Numbered from the stretch's first letter, positions 52,945 through 63,209 are shown. The stretch: DNA of 64,000 bases from Charina bottae (GCA_023362775.1 JALMGJ010000002.1:36357914-36421913); one strand, 5' to 3'. Made by a program: numbers and translations. Notes: a model not told the origin generated them from the sequence alone.

Positions 52945-53600
52945 TCCATAATCTAGTGGTTAAGGCTTTGGGCTAGAAACCAGGAGACTGAGAGTTCTAG
53001 TCCCGCCTTAGGCATGAAAGCCGGCTGGGTGACCTTGGGCTAGTCCCTGTCTCTCAGCCCTAGGAAGGAGCCAATAGCAAACCAGGAGACTGAGAGTTCT
53101 AGTCCCACCTTAGGCATGAAATCCAGCTGGGTGACCTTGGGCCAGTCCCTGTCTCTCAGCCCTGGGAAGGAGCCAATAGCAAACCAGGAGACTGAGAGTT
53201 CTAGTCCCGCCTTAGGCATGAAAGCCAGCTGGGTGACCTTGGGCCAGTCCCTGTCTCTCAGCCGTAGGAAGGAGCCAATGGCAAACCAGGAGACTGAGAG
53301 TTCTAGTCCCGCCTTAGGCATGAAAGCCGGCTGGGTGACCTTGGGCCAGTCCCTGTCTCTCAGCCCTAGGAAGGAGCCAACGGGAAACCAGAAGACTGAG
53401 AGTTCTAGTCCCGCCTTAGGCAGGAAAGCCAATTGGGTGACCTTGGGCCAGTCCCTCTCTCTCAGCCCAACTCACCTCACAGGGTTGCTGTTGTGGGGAA
53501 AATAGGAGGAGGAAGGAGTATTAGGTATGTTCGCCGCCCTGAGTTATTTATAAAAATAATAAAGGCGGGATAGAAAATAAATAAAATGAAAATAAATTTA
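52945..53600 (+). mobile_element. CORE-type SINE with five internal tandem units
   Basis: The tRNA-like head starts near 52,950 (ATCTAGTGGTTAAGGC). Core units start at 52,979, 53,081, 53,183, 53,285 and 53,387, a regular 102-bp period, and the SINE tail with an A/T-rich end follows. The 129- and 130-codon ORFs on both strands are translations of this array. Confidence 0.85.
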
Positions 53601-53610
53601 AAAAATAAAT

Positions 53611-53690
53611 GGAGATACTGGGAATTGGACGTGGGACCTTCTGCATGCAAAGTTGGTGCTCTATCACCGAGCCACAGTTGTTCCCTGTTC
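53611..53690 (-). mobile_element. tRNA-derived SINE fragment
   Basis: On the minus strand TGGCTCGGTGATAGAGCACC and GTCCAATTCCCAGTATC are A- and B-box-like parts of a tRNA-derived head. There is no complete cloverleaf, so this is a SINE and not a tRNA gene. Confidence 0.55.
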
Positions 53691-54042
53691 TTTTGGTGCT
53701 GAGTCCAAAGTTGATTTGATTTTAAGGAACCTATTTTCATTGCAAGCTTGGCTGTAGACAAACAGATAGTTCATTGAACTAGGTCTGTTTAATTTGAAAG
53801 GGGGAAGATTAGCTGTGTGTGTGTAAGGGTGTATGTGTATTTTAATTCTGGGTGAGGCATGAAGAACCTCTAGTTCTGAATTAAGTCTCCCACCACTGGC
53901 CATCTGGGAATTCAGCAACATCTGGAGGGCTTCACATTGCCCCCCCTGATGCAAGCATGGAGGAAACACAATGGGGGAAACTGGAAGGCCAGATACTAAA
54001 ATCCCAGTTTCCTGTTACTTTCCAGACTCTCCAGGCATCAAG
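53691..54042. other. FLOT1 intron end and 5'UTR; hAT-like remnant
   Basis: A splice acceptor TTACTTTCCAG at about 54,024 leaves a short 5'UTR (ACTCTCCAGGCATCAAG) before the start codon. 53,860-53,950 looks like a decayed hAT MITE. Confidence 0.55.
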
Positions 54043-54085
54043 ATGTTCTTTACCTGTGGCCCCAACGAAGCCATGGTTGTCTCGG
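54043..54085 (+). CDS. FLOT1: FLOT1 coding exon 1
   Basis: ATG to the first base of Gly15, followed by the donor GTAAGT. The start is supported by the conserved [10 protein letters not shown] and by the preceding acceptor. Confidence 0.95.
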
Positions 54086-57000
54086 GTAAGTGCTCCGTTT
54101 TCTGTTCCTCTTTCTTAGCTTTCTTATCTGATCAAACGGGCAGTCATTTTTTACTTCATCAATTGTAATATATTAGATTCATACTTGCACAATTAACATA
54201 CCATTATAGTAGTGTACGTTACACTTTTATTATAGACTCCTTGTTACGTTGGTATTTTATCTCACCCATTTGATTTGACTTCCATGTTGTATGTTTTTAA
54301 ATTTTGTGGGCAATTAATCTGCATTTGCATACATCAGTTATATTAAGTCTGCATTTACTCCCAAGTTTTAAGAAGATACTATTCAATCGACTTAGTTTAA
54401 GGACTGTCCTGACTTCGAGTGAAGGAGCACGCTGAGACTTGGTGTACAGGCTCTAGTGTTTTATTGTTCTACTCTGCTAGACAGAATCCAGCTAAACTAA
54501 AATGGACTAGTGATGCTCAGAGAAAGGGCCCAAGAAATTAGGGCGGTGCCACCCTCAGCCTCTTGGGAGGAAAGCAAAGCGATTCAGTACTGCGCATGCG
54601 TTTATCCCCCTGGAGGGAGCCCCCTCCTTCTCCAACAGTTATCTCCCTGACAAGGACCTCTGTTCGTTTAGAAAAGGATGGACCCTAAGTACAGAATGGC
54701 TGGAGAGCCCTGGGTTGACCTAGGGATCTGATTGGCCTCTCTGCTGTGTGCAGATTCCGCACTGATCATTCCTCTCCCCAGGTTTCTGCCGCAGCCCCCC
54801 AGTGATGATTGCTGGAGGCCGGGTGTTTGTGGTACCGTGTATACAACAGATCCAGAGGTGAGTCCTTCTGTTGCGGCTCTATTGAAAGGTACCCAGGATC
54901 TCACCAAGGTTTGGTTGGTCCTTTAACTGAGCAATTGCATCCACTTGGCTTAGTTTCTGTTGCCCATCCAAGTACATACCAGAGCTGACCCTGCTTAGCT
55001 TCCGAGATCAGCCAGGGTTGGCAAGATGCTGAGGCATTCAACCAATTGGCTGCCCTCTGAACTTTAACCTCGTAGGGTGCTGTGAGGTTCAAATGGAACA
55101 GAAAGTCACCCTCTTTGCCCTCATTGAGTTCATTGACAGAAATCCAGGGTAACGTTTTTGTTAGAGCTGAAACTCACGGATGCATGTCTTGTGTCTGCAT
55201 TAACCCTTTCCTTCCTGCTCCGTCAGGATCTCACTTAATACTCTGACCCTGAACGTGAAGAGTGAGAAAGTTTACACCCGGCATGGAGTCCCCATTTCAG
55301 TCACTGGCATTGCGCAGGTAATTTTTTTCCCAGCAATACACCGAAGGATATCATGAGAAGCAACCTACTGCTGGGGAAAAACAGGACTACAATCCCAACT
55401 GAATTCATTTTTTATTTATTTATTATTTAAATTTATCCCCGCCCACCTCCTCGAACAGGGGACTCTGGGCGGTTATTTTATTTTTCTGTTCCTCTGGTGG
55501 ATTCCAGTTAAAGCTTTTGCCATTCCTGGAATGATCTATCATGTTAGAATCATAGGATCACAGGGTTGGAAGGGACCTTGGAGGTCTTCTCGCCCAACCC
55601 TCTGCCCAAGGCAGGAATTCCTCTTGCTTCCTTGTACAAAAGGCATCCAACCATGTATCAGTTGTGCCCATCACAGAATATAGGGCTGGAGAGAACTTTC
55701 TGGCCAGGGCAGAATTCTCATATCGGACAAATCAATCTTTGCTTGATTTGATTCGATTCGATTCCACTCTCTTCTGGGACAGAGAGGACAATCGCTAGCT
55801 GCTTGGAGGAGAAGGTTCCTTGGTCTGACAAACCCCATAAGCAGGGAACTCTTCCCATCTTCCCTCTTTCACTTTCTATGCCATCTTCCCCACCTAGGTG
55901 AAGATCCAGGGCCAGAACAAGGAGATGCTGGCAGCAGCTTGCCAGATGTTCCTGGGCAAGTGTGAACCAGAAATTGCCCATATTGCTCTGGAGACACTGG
56001 AAGGGCATCAGAGAGCCATCATGGCCCATATGACAGTAGAGGTGAGGTGGCCTATGGGAGTGTGTGTGCGCGCGCAAGATGTTACCGCTGGTTGGAAAAT
56101 GGGTGAGGTGCCTCCATAGAAGCTTGGATGTTTTCTCTCCAGTTGTGTACACGGGGCTGTTATTTTAATCTAGCTTTTCCAAAGTTTGGTATCCAGTTGC
56201 ATTGAGTCAGGGGTATCCGAAGGAGGGGTCAAAAAAGTCAAGATGGCAACCACAACCATGTGATTATAGCCTAATATAATCCTGCATTAGCCATGGGACA
56301 GTTGGGCCTTGGAGTCCAACCCATGTGGAGAGGACACAGTGAAGAAAGACTGCTTGAAGAGTTCACAAACAAGGACACAACCCTGGGCTGTAGGATAAAA
56401 AGGAAAGCCGATGCTGCTTCCTTATGGGCTTAAATGCTGGTGATCAGAGTCTCTGCTTGGTCCAGACATGGTGGCCTCTCTTGGTTTAACAGGAAATCTA
56501 CAAGGACCGGCAGAAGTTTTCAGAGCAGGTCTTCAAAGTGGCCTCGTCTGACCTGGTCAACATGGGGATCAGTGTGGTCAGTTATACCCTCAAGGATATC
56601 CACGATGACCAGGTACACAGGTGCTGTTTTGTGTTGATGCGAACCACTGTCCATCTCGCTCAGAATGCCCAAACCGAGGGATTCCTAGGCAGGAGGTTGG
56701 TAAGAATATCTGATTCACAGTCTTTCAGCAGTAGAATCATAAAACCATCATCAACCTGTCTCATTGCCAAATGGAGCTGCTTGACCCATTTTTTTTTAAC
56801 AGAAAGGTGACACGAGCTTCCTTTTGATACTGACAACCAGGTTTTGGGCTGAGCATATTCATTGACGGACTGGATTTATATCTGTCAGTCCTTCAAGGTT
56901 AGCCAGGTCAAGAAACAGATTCCACAAGTTTGACTGGAACTCTAGTTTATGGTTATAGGCTTTAGTAACAAAATCTTGAAACTTTTCCCTTCCTATAATA

Positions 57001-58529
57001 CTCTAGTGCAGTGTTTCAGATGTGTGGACCTCAATTCCCAGAATTCCCCAGCCAGCCATTGGGGAAACACTGCTCTAGTGAATTGAGGTGGAGCCAAATT
57101 GAGCTGTTTTCTCAGTTTCTTGGGCTTAACACATATTTTTATTTATTTATTTATAATTCCATTTATATTACCACTCCATCTCCCCTGAAGGGGACTCTTG
57201 GCAGTTTACATAGTCAATAATTAAAATGGATAAAAATATAATTCCTATACATATATATATATATATATAAATACAATAAATTAAGAATAAAATCCAAGTG
57301 GCACAAAATTGTTTTTAAAAGGGCTCTATGGGACCAGCCATCCCCAGGAGGAGCTGTTACCCTTCCCATCCCAGGCGAGGTGGCAGAACCAGGTCCCTGA
57401 GTTCTTCCGGAAGGCCGGGAGCAATGGGGCCTGCCTCACCTCTGGGGGTAGAATGCTCCAAAGGGCGGGCACCACCACAGAGAAGGCCCGCCTTCTGGAC
57501 CCCACCAAGTGAAACTCCCTTACCGACGGGGTCCGCAGCATGCCCTCTCTGCATGACCAAGTGGGACGGTTAGATGTTATGGGGATGAGACGGTCCTTCA
57601 GGTAACCTGGTCCCATGCCATGTAGGGCTTTAAAGGTGATAACCAACACCTTGAATTGGACCCGGAAGCATACTGGAACCCAGTGCAGCTGGTGCAGCAG
57701 AAGTGTCACATGTGCCGATCTTGGGGCACCAATAACTGCGCGTGCAGCTGCATTCTGGACCAGCTGAAGCTTCCGGATACTCTTCAAGGGTAGCCCCATG
57801 TAGAGCGCATTGCAATAGTCTATGTGGGAGATGACCAGGGCATGAGTGACTGTACGGAGGGCATTTTTGTTGTTGTAACTCTCATTTCTGCATAGTTTCT
57901 TCAAGGTCATCTTATTCAGGAGCTCAAGGTAGCATACATAGCACTCTCTTCCTATTTTTCCCCACAACAACCTTGTGAGATAGGTTGGGCTGAGAGAGAA
58001 GGATTAGTCCAAAGTGCTCCAAGGAACTTCCATGGTTGAGGGAGGACTAGGACCTGGGTCTCCCCATTGCCTAGAGCAGTGTTTCTCAACCTCCGTGACT
58101 TTAAGCTGTGTGGACTTCAACTCCCAGAATTCCCCAGCCAGCATGAAGTCGACACAGCTTAAAGTCACGGAGGTTGAGAAACACTGGCCTAGAGCTTGTC
58201 CATTCTGCAACGGTTCAGTAACCTAAGAAAAATTCAGAATTCAGGCATTACCAGATTTTGTTTGCGAAACGGTGTTTTCTTGATGCTGGATTTTGGATTG
58301 CTTTTCCTGACCATCACCTCCCTCTCTTGCCAATTACAGGATTATCTTCATTCTCTGGGAAAAGCCCGAACTGCTCAGGTACAGAAAGATGCCAGGATTG
58401 GAGAAGCTGAAGCCAAGAGGGATGCTGGCATCAAGGTGAGCTCTCGGGCCATTGTGAAAGGACAGAGCTGAGGACCTAAGGCAAGGATGGATGGATGGAT
58501 GGATGGATGGATGGATGGATGGATGGATG

Positions 58530-58588
<59 letters not shown>

Positions 58589-61500
58589 GATAGATCAACA
58601 GAGAGAGGGGGGGACATAAATTCCTAGATGATAGAGAGATAGAGATAGATGATAGATGTGTTGATTCTTTATCAAGTTGGTGTCAACTCTTAGCAACCAC
58701 ATAGACAGATTTTTCCAGAAGGGTCCGTCTCCATCCTGCTCCTTCCACAGGCCATTGTGGAAGGACAGAGTGGAGGACCTAAGGCGAGATAGACTTCTCC
58801 TGTGTGACTGTCTTCCTTGTTTTAGGGATTTCTTTTTTAATTTGCCAGGAGGAGGTTTCCAAGTAGTGGGAACATGGCTAAGAAATGGACTGTATCTGTC
58901 GGCAGGGAGAAGCGCCCTTCCTCGTTTCCCTCCTTAGCTGATTTGCCAGAGCTCTGACGCTGCATAAAGTTGTTCTTCTAGGCATCTGCGGCTCTCAATC
59001 CAGCCTCTTGTAGGCAATCTCCCATCCTCTCCTTATCCAGAGAGGTTCCAAGGAACCAGTCAACTTACCGGTTCCTCGGTCTTTGCCGCGATCATCAGCT
59101 CTGCTTCTGCAGAGCCATCTTCAGGTCACCTTACCTCCCCCAGAAGTCATAGATAGGTTTTCTCCATGATGATCTGGTTCTTCGGGTCTTCCAGTGGTAC
59201 ACCCATCGCCACTGTAACTGTATCCATCCACCTTGCTGCTGGTCGTCCTCTTCTTCTCTTTCCTTCCACCTTTCCCAGCATCAGAGCCTCTTCTCCAGAC
59301 AGTGAGGTCTTCACATAATATGTCCCAAGTAGGATAATTTGAGCCTGGTCATTTGTGCCTCGAGGGAAAACTCTGGGTTGAGTTGTTCAATGATCCATCG
59401 GTTTGTTTTCTTGGCCATTCACGGTATTCTCAGGAGTCTTCTCCCACACCAAAGTTCAAAGGTGTCAAGACTCTTCCTATCCTACTTTTTCAAAGTCCAA
59501 CTTTCACTTCCATCGAGTGTCACAAGGAACACCATGGCTTGCATAATTCTAATCTTTGTAGGTACACACACATCACAACATCTGAATATCTTTTCCAAGT
59601 TATTAATATATATATATATATATTTGGAAATGTTCCAGCATCTCAGAACCTTCATATTTTTATTGATGAGTAAAATGTGATGGACCTTTCATTAGAAACA
59701 CTCCCCACTAAACAAAACACAAAAGAAAAGCTGTTCTGGTTTTGTGTTAGTCCATCTGAGAGGGCCTTACCCATTACAGTCCAAAGCAGTTTCTCTGTAT
59801 CCCAGTGGATCCTTCTCCCAGCTCTGCCTTCTTTTCAGATGGGTCATTGAACCAGCTCAGATGGTAGCAGCATTGGACTGATCTTGAAAAAGCTAAGCAA
59901 GTTCTTAGTTGGATGAAGGGCAGTGACTGCCAAATGACTCCCCATGAAGTATCAGTAACCCTACATAGACTTGCCCATGAAGCCACTAGGAGTCAAACTG
60001 AACTTGAGAGTCTTTCCCTTCTTTAATCAAACCAGGCACCTCCTTTGATGCTCACAGCTTTTGTGCGCCACTGAGCTCTTGCCCTTCTCTTCCTTGTGGG
60101 CATCGCCTCTGAGCTCTCCCATCTTTCCGCCTCTAGGAAGCAAAAGCCAAGCAAGAGAAGCTGTCTGCTCAGTACTTGAATGAGATTGAAATGGCCAAAG
60201 CCCAGCGGGATTATGAGCTGAAGAAGGCTACTTATGATATCGAGGTGAACACGCGGAAAGCAGAATCCGACCTGGCCTATCAGCTCCAGGTGAGGCACCC
60301 ATCGTGCAGCCGGTCAAGGGGATTGGCAAATGGCAGAGCCGGAATAGGTTGTAGCGCATTTTATTCTCAAATGAAACATGCACAGGAAAATGTTTGTGGT
60401 GCCTGCCCCGGGTCTGGCTACATCATCAGCTCTAAATGTCCCAGGTGTTGCCATCTTGAGCCATGAATGAGCTTCACCAGGGAGTTTCGGAGCCCTTCAG
60501 GGTGTGGAGTCCTTGGTGCTCTCTGAACTTGGCAGTTTGACTGCAGAGGTTTCTTTTTTTGTGTGTGTGTCAGAAGCACCAAGGCTCTTTTGTAGTGAAA
60601 GGATTTGCCGGTGACATCACCGTTGCCCGGGGGACGCCCGAGGAGGCTACTTTCATGTCCCTGTGATTTTTCCCACCGAAGTGGTACCTATTTATCTACT
60701 TGCATTTGCATGCTTTTGAACTGCTAGGTTGGCAGGAGCTGGGACAAATTGCCGGGAGCTCGCTCTGGCACGCGGCTCGTGCTCTTGGGATTCAAACTGC
60801 CGAGCTTTCAGCCTTAATGGCCTCTGACTCAGCGTCTTAACCACTGAGCCACCGCGGTCCCCATGTTTCATTACCCGACTTGGTAACATCATCAGTGCGA
60901 GGGAGTGTGGGGTTTGCTCCCTGTTTATATACAGTAGCTTGCCCTGCCAGTGTTTGCCCTGCTGGTGTAAATGGCCATTTACACACCATTCAAAAGAGAC
61001 AATAAGAAAGCTAAGAAGGAAACAAAAAGTCGAGAACACATCCCCTCCAGCAACCAACACCCAGATAAGCAGGGATCAACACCAGGCAAACAATCAAGCA
61101 GAAAACAATACCCTAATCAAGGCACTACCAAGGAGAAAACCTCTCCCCCACCAACACGGGCAGGGCAAGCTACTGTATATACACAGGGAGCGAACCCCAC
61201 ACTCACCAGCAGTGAGGATGTTACCTAGTCGGGTAATGAAACGTCGGCAAGCAAACCACCAAGCTCAGAGAGCGCCAAGGACTCCACAGTTCAACCCTGA
61301 GCTACAGAGATTCTCTTCTCTTCACACTCTTCAGGGTGTTTTCTGTGTCCTCCATGCAGGTGGCCAAGACCAAGCAGAAAATTGAAGAGCAAAAGATGCA
61401 GGTCTTGGTGGTGGAGCGAACCCAGCAGATTCAGATCCAGGAGCAGGAGATGACCCGTAAGGAACGTGAGCTGGAGGCCAAGGTCAAGAAACCAGCGGAA

Positions 61501-63108
61501 GCAGAGCGCTACCGGTTGGAGAAATTAGCGGAGGCTGAAAGGTATGGGCATAGACTCCTCTGTTTCCCCCTTTCCCTCCTATACAGAGTCTGCTGTTAAC
61601 AGCTTCTGATTTATCCAGAACAGAAGAGCAGCTTTCCAAGGGGGAACTGATGCTGGGCTGTACCACTTTAGACTACAGCTAGAGTGTTAAATAATGGAAT
61701 GCTTTTCCACAAAAATAACACTCCCCGCTCGCATGCGGTGTGTCATCTGAAAGGGTACAATCCAGAAAATCACATCAGACAAGGTGTTAATTTATCTGGG
61801 CTATACAGGTAGTCCTCACTTAACAACCATTCGTTTAGCGATGGTTCAAACTGACAACAGTGCTGGAAAAAACTACTTATAACCGGTCCACACATTTACG
61901 ACCATCTGAGAGTCCCCATAGTCACATGATCATGATTTGAGCGCTTGGCAACTGGTTCGCATTTATGACCTCTGCAGCGTCCCATGGTCACATGATCGCC
62001 ATTTTCGATCTTCCTGGCTGGCTTCTGGCAAGAAAAATCAATGGGAAACTGTGTGGTTTGCTTAATGACCAGCACAAAAAGAGTCATAAAATCGGGTCGG
62101 CTTCGCTTAGCAACCGAAATTCCGGTCCCAATTGTGGTCATTAAGTGAGGACTACCTGTACAGAGAGCTGATCTGTGGCAAAACCATCCTTTGACTGTAC
62201 CATTTCAGATTTCATTTAGGGATGATTTGCATAGGTGAACACTGATTTTTAGTCACCCACATCAGGATTCCTGCACAGCAACACAGTGTGTCAGGAAGAC
62301 AGCTCCAACAGCATTCTTGTTTAGGTACTCTTTCTAACATCAAAGATACCTAACTTTCATCCTTCAGAACACCATTCGGTCCCGTTCCCCAATTGGCAGC
62401 CTGTAAACTTCCCATCCTTTGCTGTTTTGTGCAGACAGCCTTCCCAGAGTTGTCTCCATGCGTACAATCCTCTTCAGTTCCCTTCAGCTAACTGTCCAGC
62501 TGAAAATCAGGGATGGTTTGCATGGGTGCGAGATGGGCGGTGTAGAAGGAAGGAAGGGAGGGGGGGAGGGGAGGGGGGGGAGGGGAGGGGAGGGGAGGGA
62601 AGGGAAGATATGATTACTAATATGCCTGTTTTCTTGCTCTGTAGAAATAGGGAGGGAGGGAGGACCCTAGAATATGATTTCTAATATGCCTTTTTTTTTG
62701 CTCCAGCTTCGTCACCTCAAGCCGTGCTCATAGCCCTGTCGCTTCTTGGTCTTCCCCTCCATTTTGAGAGGCCAAAAGTGGCCTTTGATTCTTGGGAGCT
62801 GGGCACAGGGTTGACCATGGCCCTATTTTCTTCTCAAACAGGACACAGCTCATCATGCAGGCCGAGGCGGAGGCGGAGGCAATCAGGGTGAGCAGATTCC
62901 TGTTCTCTGGCTCAGGGGACAAACTGTAAGCTGGAGCCAGCTTACACTGAAACCCCGTTTTCGCTTGTAGGTGAAGGGCGAGGCTCGAGCATACGCAATT
63001 GAGGCCAAAGCACGGGCTGATGCTGAGCAGATGTCTAAGAAAGCGGAGGCTTTTAAGCAGTACCAAGAAGTAGCCATGGTGGACATGCTTTTGGAGAAAC
63101 TTCCAGAG
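54043..63108 (+). CDS. FLOT1: Flotillin-1, ten coding exons, 3' end beyond the window
   Basis: FLOT1 is a membrane scaffold on the cytoplasmic face of plasma-membrane microdomains and endosomes. It pairs with flotillin-2 in endocytosis and signalling. The start [15 protein letters not shown] and the whole frame match the vertebrate protein closely. The SPFH/PHB domain spans about residues 1-180. Cys34 (in VVPCIQQI), the known palmitoylation site, and Tyr160 (in DYLHSLGKA), a reported Src-family kinase target, are present. From about residue 180 the flotillin coiled-coil follows, with repeated Glu-Ala pairs ([17 protein letters not shown]). All ten exons have GT-AG borders and consistent phase and encode about 363 residues. 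Mammalian FLOT1 has about 427, so about 64 lie past position 64,000. In mammals the gene sits in the MHC class I region. Confidence 0.97.
54405..54652 (-). mobile_element. Solo LTR in FLOT1 intron, 248 bp, 5-bp duplication
   Basis: On the minus strand it begins TGTCAGGGAG and ends AGTCAGGACA, with AATAAA at 54,460-54,465. The duplication AGGAC flanks it perfectly (54,400-54,404 and 54,653-54,657). The short U3 includes an NRF1-like GCGCATGCG. Confidence 0.85.
54782..54857 (+). CDS. FLOT1: FLOT1 coding exon 2
   Basis: Acceptor CCTCTCCCCAG, donor GTGAGT. Encodes the rest of Gly15 through [12 protein letters not shown] and PCIQQIQ, including Cys34. Confidence 0.95.
55227..55317 (+). CDS. FLOT1: FLOT1 coding exon 3
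   Basis: Acceptor CTCCGTCAG, donor GTAATT. Encodes [17 protein letters not shown] to VTGIAQ in the SPFH domain. Confidence 0.95.
55405..55760 (-). mobile_element. L2 tail and CR1 3' end in FLOT1 intron 3
   Basis: 55,405-55,475 is an L2-type tail (GGGGACTCTGGGCGG). 55,545-55,640 carries the classical CR1 end read in reverse (AATCATAGGATCACAGGGTT, GGAAGGGACCTTGG). A short GATTC run follows near 55,750. Confidence 0.65.
55898..56041 (+). CDS. FLOT1: FLOT1 coding exon 4
   Basis: Acceptor CCCACCTAG, donor GTGAGG. Encodes [18 protein letters not shown] to AHMTVE, a phase-0 exon of 48 codons. Confidence 0.95.
56493..56612 (+). CDS. FLOT1: FLOT1 coding exon 5
   Basis: Acceptor TTGGTTTAACAG, donor GTACAC (a weaker donor). 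Encodes [19 protein letters not shown] to LKDIHDDQ, 40 codons. Confidence 0.95.
57009..57072. mobile_element. Short hAT MITE with perfect duplication, 64 bp
   Basis: An internally deleted member of the CAGTGTTTC family. CTCTAGTG flanks it exactly (57,001-57,008 and 57,073-57,080). Confidence 0.85.
57130..57880 (-). mobile_element. L2-type LINE: RT carboxy end and 3'UTR in FLOT1 intron 5
   Basis: On the minus strand the frame near 57,850-57,330 reads [38 protein letters not shown] and [16 protein letters not shown], the typical end of an L2/CR1-type reverse transcriptase. A 3'UTR and a (TTTA)n tail follow. The RT catalytic core is missing. It is the best-preserved copy of this family here. 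Confidence 0.85.
57881..58068 (-). mobile_element. CORE-type SINE fragment
   Basis: On the minus strand it retains the core and tail phrases (CAACCTTGTGAGATAGGTTG on the plus strand). The tRNA head is lost. Confidence 0.55.
58077..58186. mobile_element. Palindromic hAT MITE, 110 bp, perfect duplication
   Basis: The arms CAGTGTTTCTCAACCTCCGT and their complement pair almost completely. GCCTAGAG flanks it exactly (58,069-58,076 and 58,187-58,194). It lies about 150 bp before coding exon 6. Confidence 0.9.
58340..58435 (+). CDS. FLOT1: FLOT1 coding exon 6
   Basis: Acceptor TTGCCAATTACAG, donor GTGAGC. Encodes [18 protein letters not shown] to GIK, including Tyr160. Confidence 0.95.
58485..58590. 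repeat. (GGAT)n(AGAT)n microsatellite in FLOT1 intron
   Basis: About ten GGAT units followed by about fifteen AGAT units, 50 bp after exon 6. Confidence 0.95.
58655..58995. repeat. Intron copy of the 28,319 duplicate
   Basis: Matches 28,319-28,660 nearly throughout. A short echo of its own CCATTGTG(A/G)AAGGACAGAG phrase lies at 58,450, so part of it is present twice within the intron. Confidence 0.85.
59150..59620 (-). mobile_element. RTE-like LINE carboxy end
   Basis: On the minus strand, broken frames resemble RTE ORF2 ends: [18 protein letters not shown], [20 protein letters not shown] and [12 protein letters not shown] phrases. It is related to but distinct from BovB. A short (TA)n run sits at its edge near 59,605. 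Confidence 0.6.
60137..60289 (+). CDS. FLOT1: FLOT1 coding exon 7
   Basis: Acceptor CCGCCTCTAG, donor GTGAGG. Encodes [20 protein letters not shown] to SDLAYQLQ, the start of the coiled coil. Confidence 0.95.
60555..60862 (-). mobile_element. tRNA-headed SINE nested in the Penelope fragment
   Basis: On the minus strand the head (GCGGTGGCTCAGTGGTTAAG) and the CTACTTGCATTTGCATGC-type body (plus sense) are followed by a tail unlike the BovB-type one, ending at a (GT)n/T-run near 60,556. Confidence 0.7.
60864..60896 (-). ncRNA. Hammerhead-like motif with CTGATGA
   Basis: On the minus strand: CTGATGA, stem TTACC/GGTAA around an AAGTCG loop, GAAAC. It is the closest match to the hammerhead core in the window. 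Confidence 0.4.
61360..61541 (+). CDS. FLOT1: FLOT1 coding exon 8
   Basis: Acceptor TCCTCCATGCAG, donor GTATGG. Encodes [19 protein letters not shown] to [17 protein letters not shown]. It ends two bases into an Arg codon. Confidence 0.95.
61806..62158. mobile_element. Mariner-type non-autonomous element flanked by TA, 353 bp
   Basis: The ends CAGGTAGTCCTCACTTAA and TTAAGTGAGGACTACCTG are exact inverted repeats, bounded by TA on both sides. It is the best copy of the family at 5575. Confidence 0.8.
62553..62609 (+). repeat. G-rich (GGGGA)n tract in FLOT1 intron 8
   Basis: A run of G3-G9 blocks separated by single A bases on the coding strand. It could form a G-quadruplex in DNA or pre-mRNA. 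Confidence 0.9.
62842..62887 (+). CDS. FLOT1: FLOT1 coding exon 9
   Basis: A 46-bp exon. Acceptor CTTCTCAAACAG, donor GTGAGC. Encodes [15 protein letters not shown]; the small exon size is preserved by phase with its neighbours. Confidence 0.93.
62971..63108 (+). CDS. FLOT1: FLOT1 coding exon 10, last in window
   Basis: Acceptor TCGCTTGTAG, donor GTAAGC. Encodes [20 protein letters not shown] to DMLLEKLPE. Intron 9 is only 83 bp. The remaining exons were not found before position 64,000. Confidence 0.95.
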
Positions 63109-63209
63109 GTAAGCGTGTCCTCTCGTAATCCCAAGGGAAAGGAAGGAGATGGAGGCTTCGGCATAAAACGGGTGCTGCCCAAGAAGAAGACATCTGACAA
63201 GTTACAGCA

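Larger units (their letters stand above)
60495..61320. mobile_element. Penelope-like terminal fragments, opposed copies, in FLOT1 intron 7
   Basis: 60,495-60,550 and 60,863-60,960 are one minus-strand terminal fragment, split by a SINE. 60,960-61,320 is a plus-strand fragment of the same family (GGCAAGCAAACCACCAAGCT, CAGAGAGCGCCAAGGACTCC). The two copies meet near 60,960. Each has a hammerhead-like motif. Confidence 0.7.

Noticed and set aside
53040..53505. 129-130 codon ORFs on both strands with a repeating peptide
   Set aside because: They are translations of the 102-bp SINE core array; the period is a multiple of three, so frames stay open by chance.
49791..54042. IER3 or another MHC-region neighbour of FLOT1
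   Set aside because: I looked for a short single-exon neighbour upstream of FLOT1, as in mammals, and saw no credible ORF; the space is repeats and the provirus.
20905..60862. tRNA genes at the SINE heads (18,280; 20,905; 34,340; 53,611; 60,555)
   Set aside because: A- and B-box-like motifs are present but no complete cloverleaf or CCA-ready end; each continues into a SINE body.
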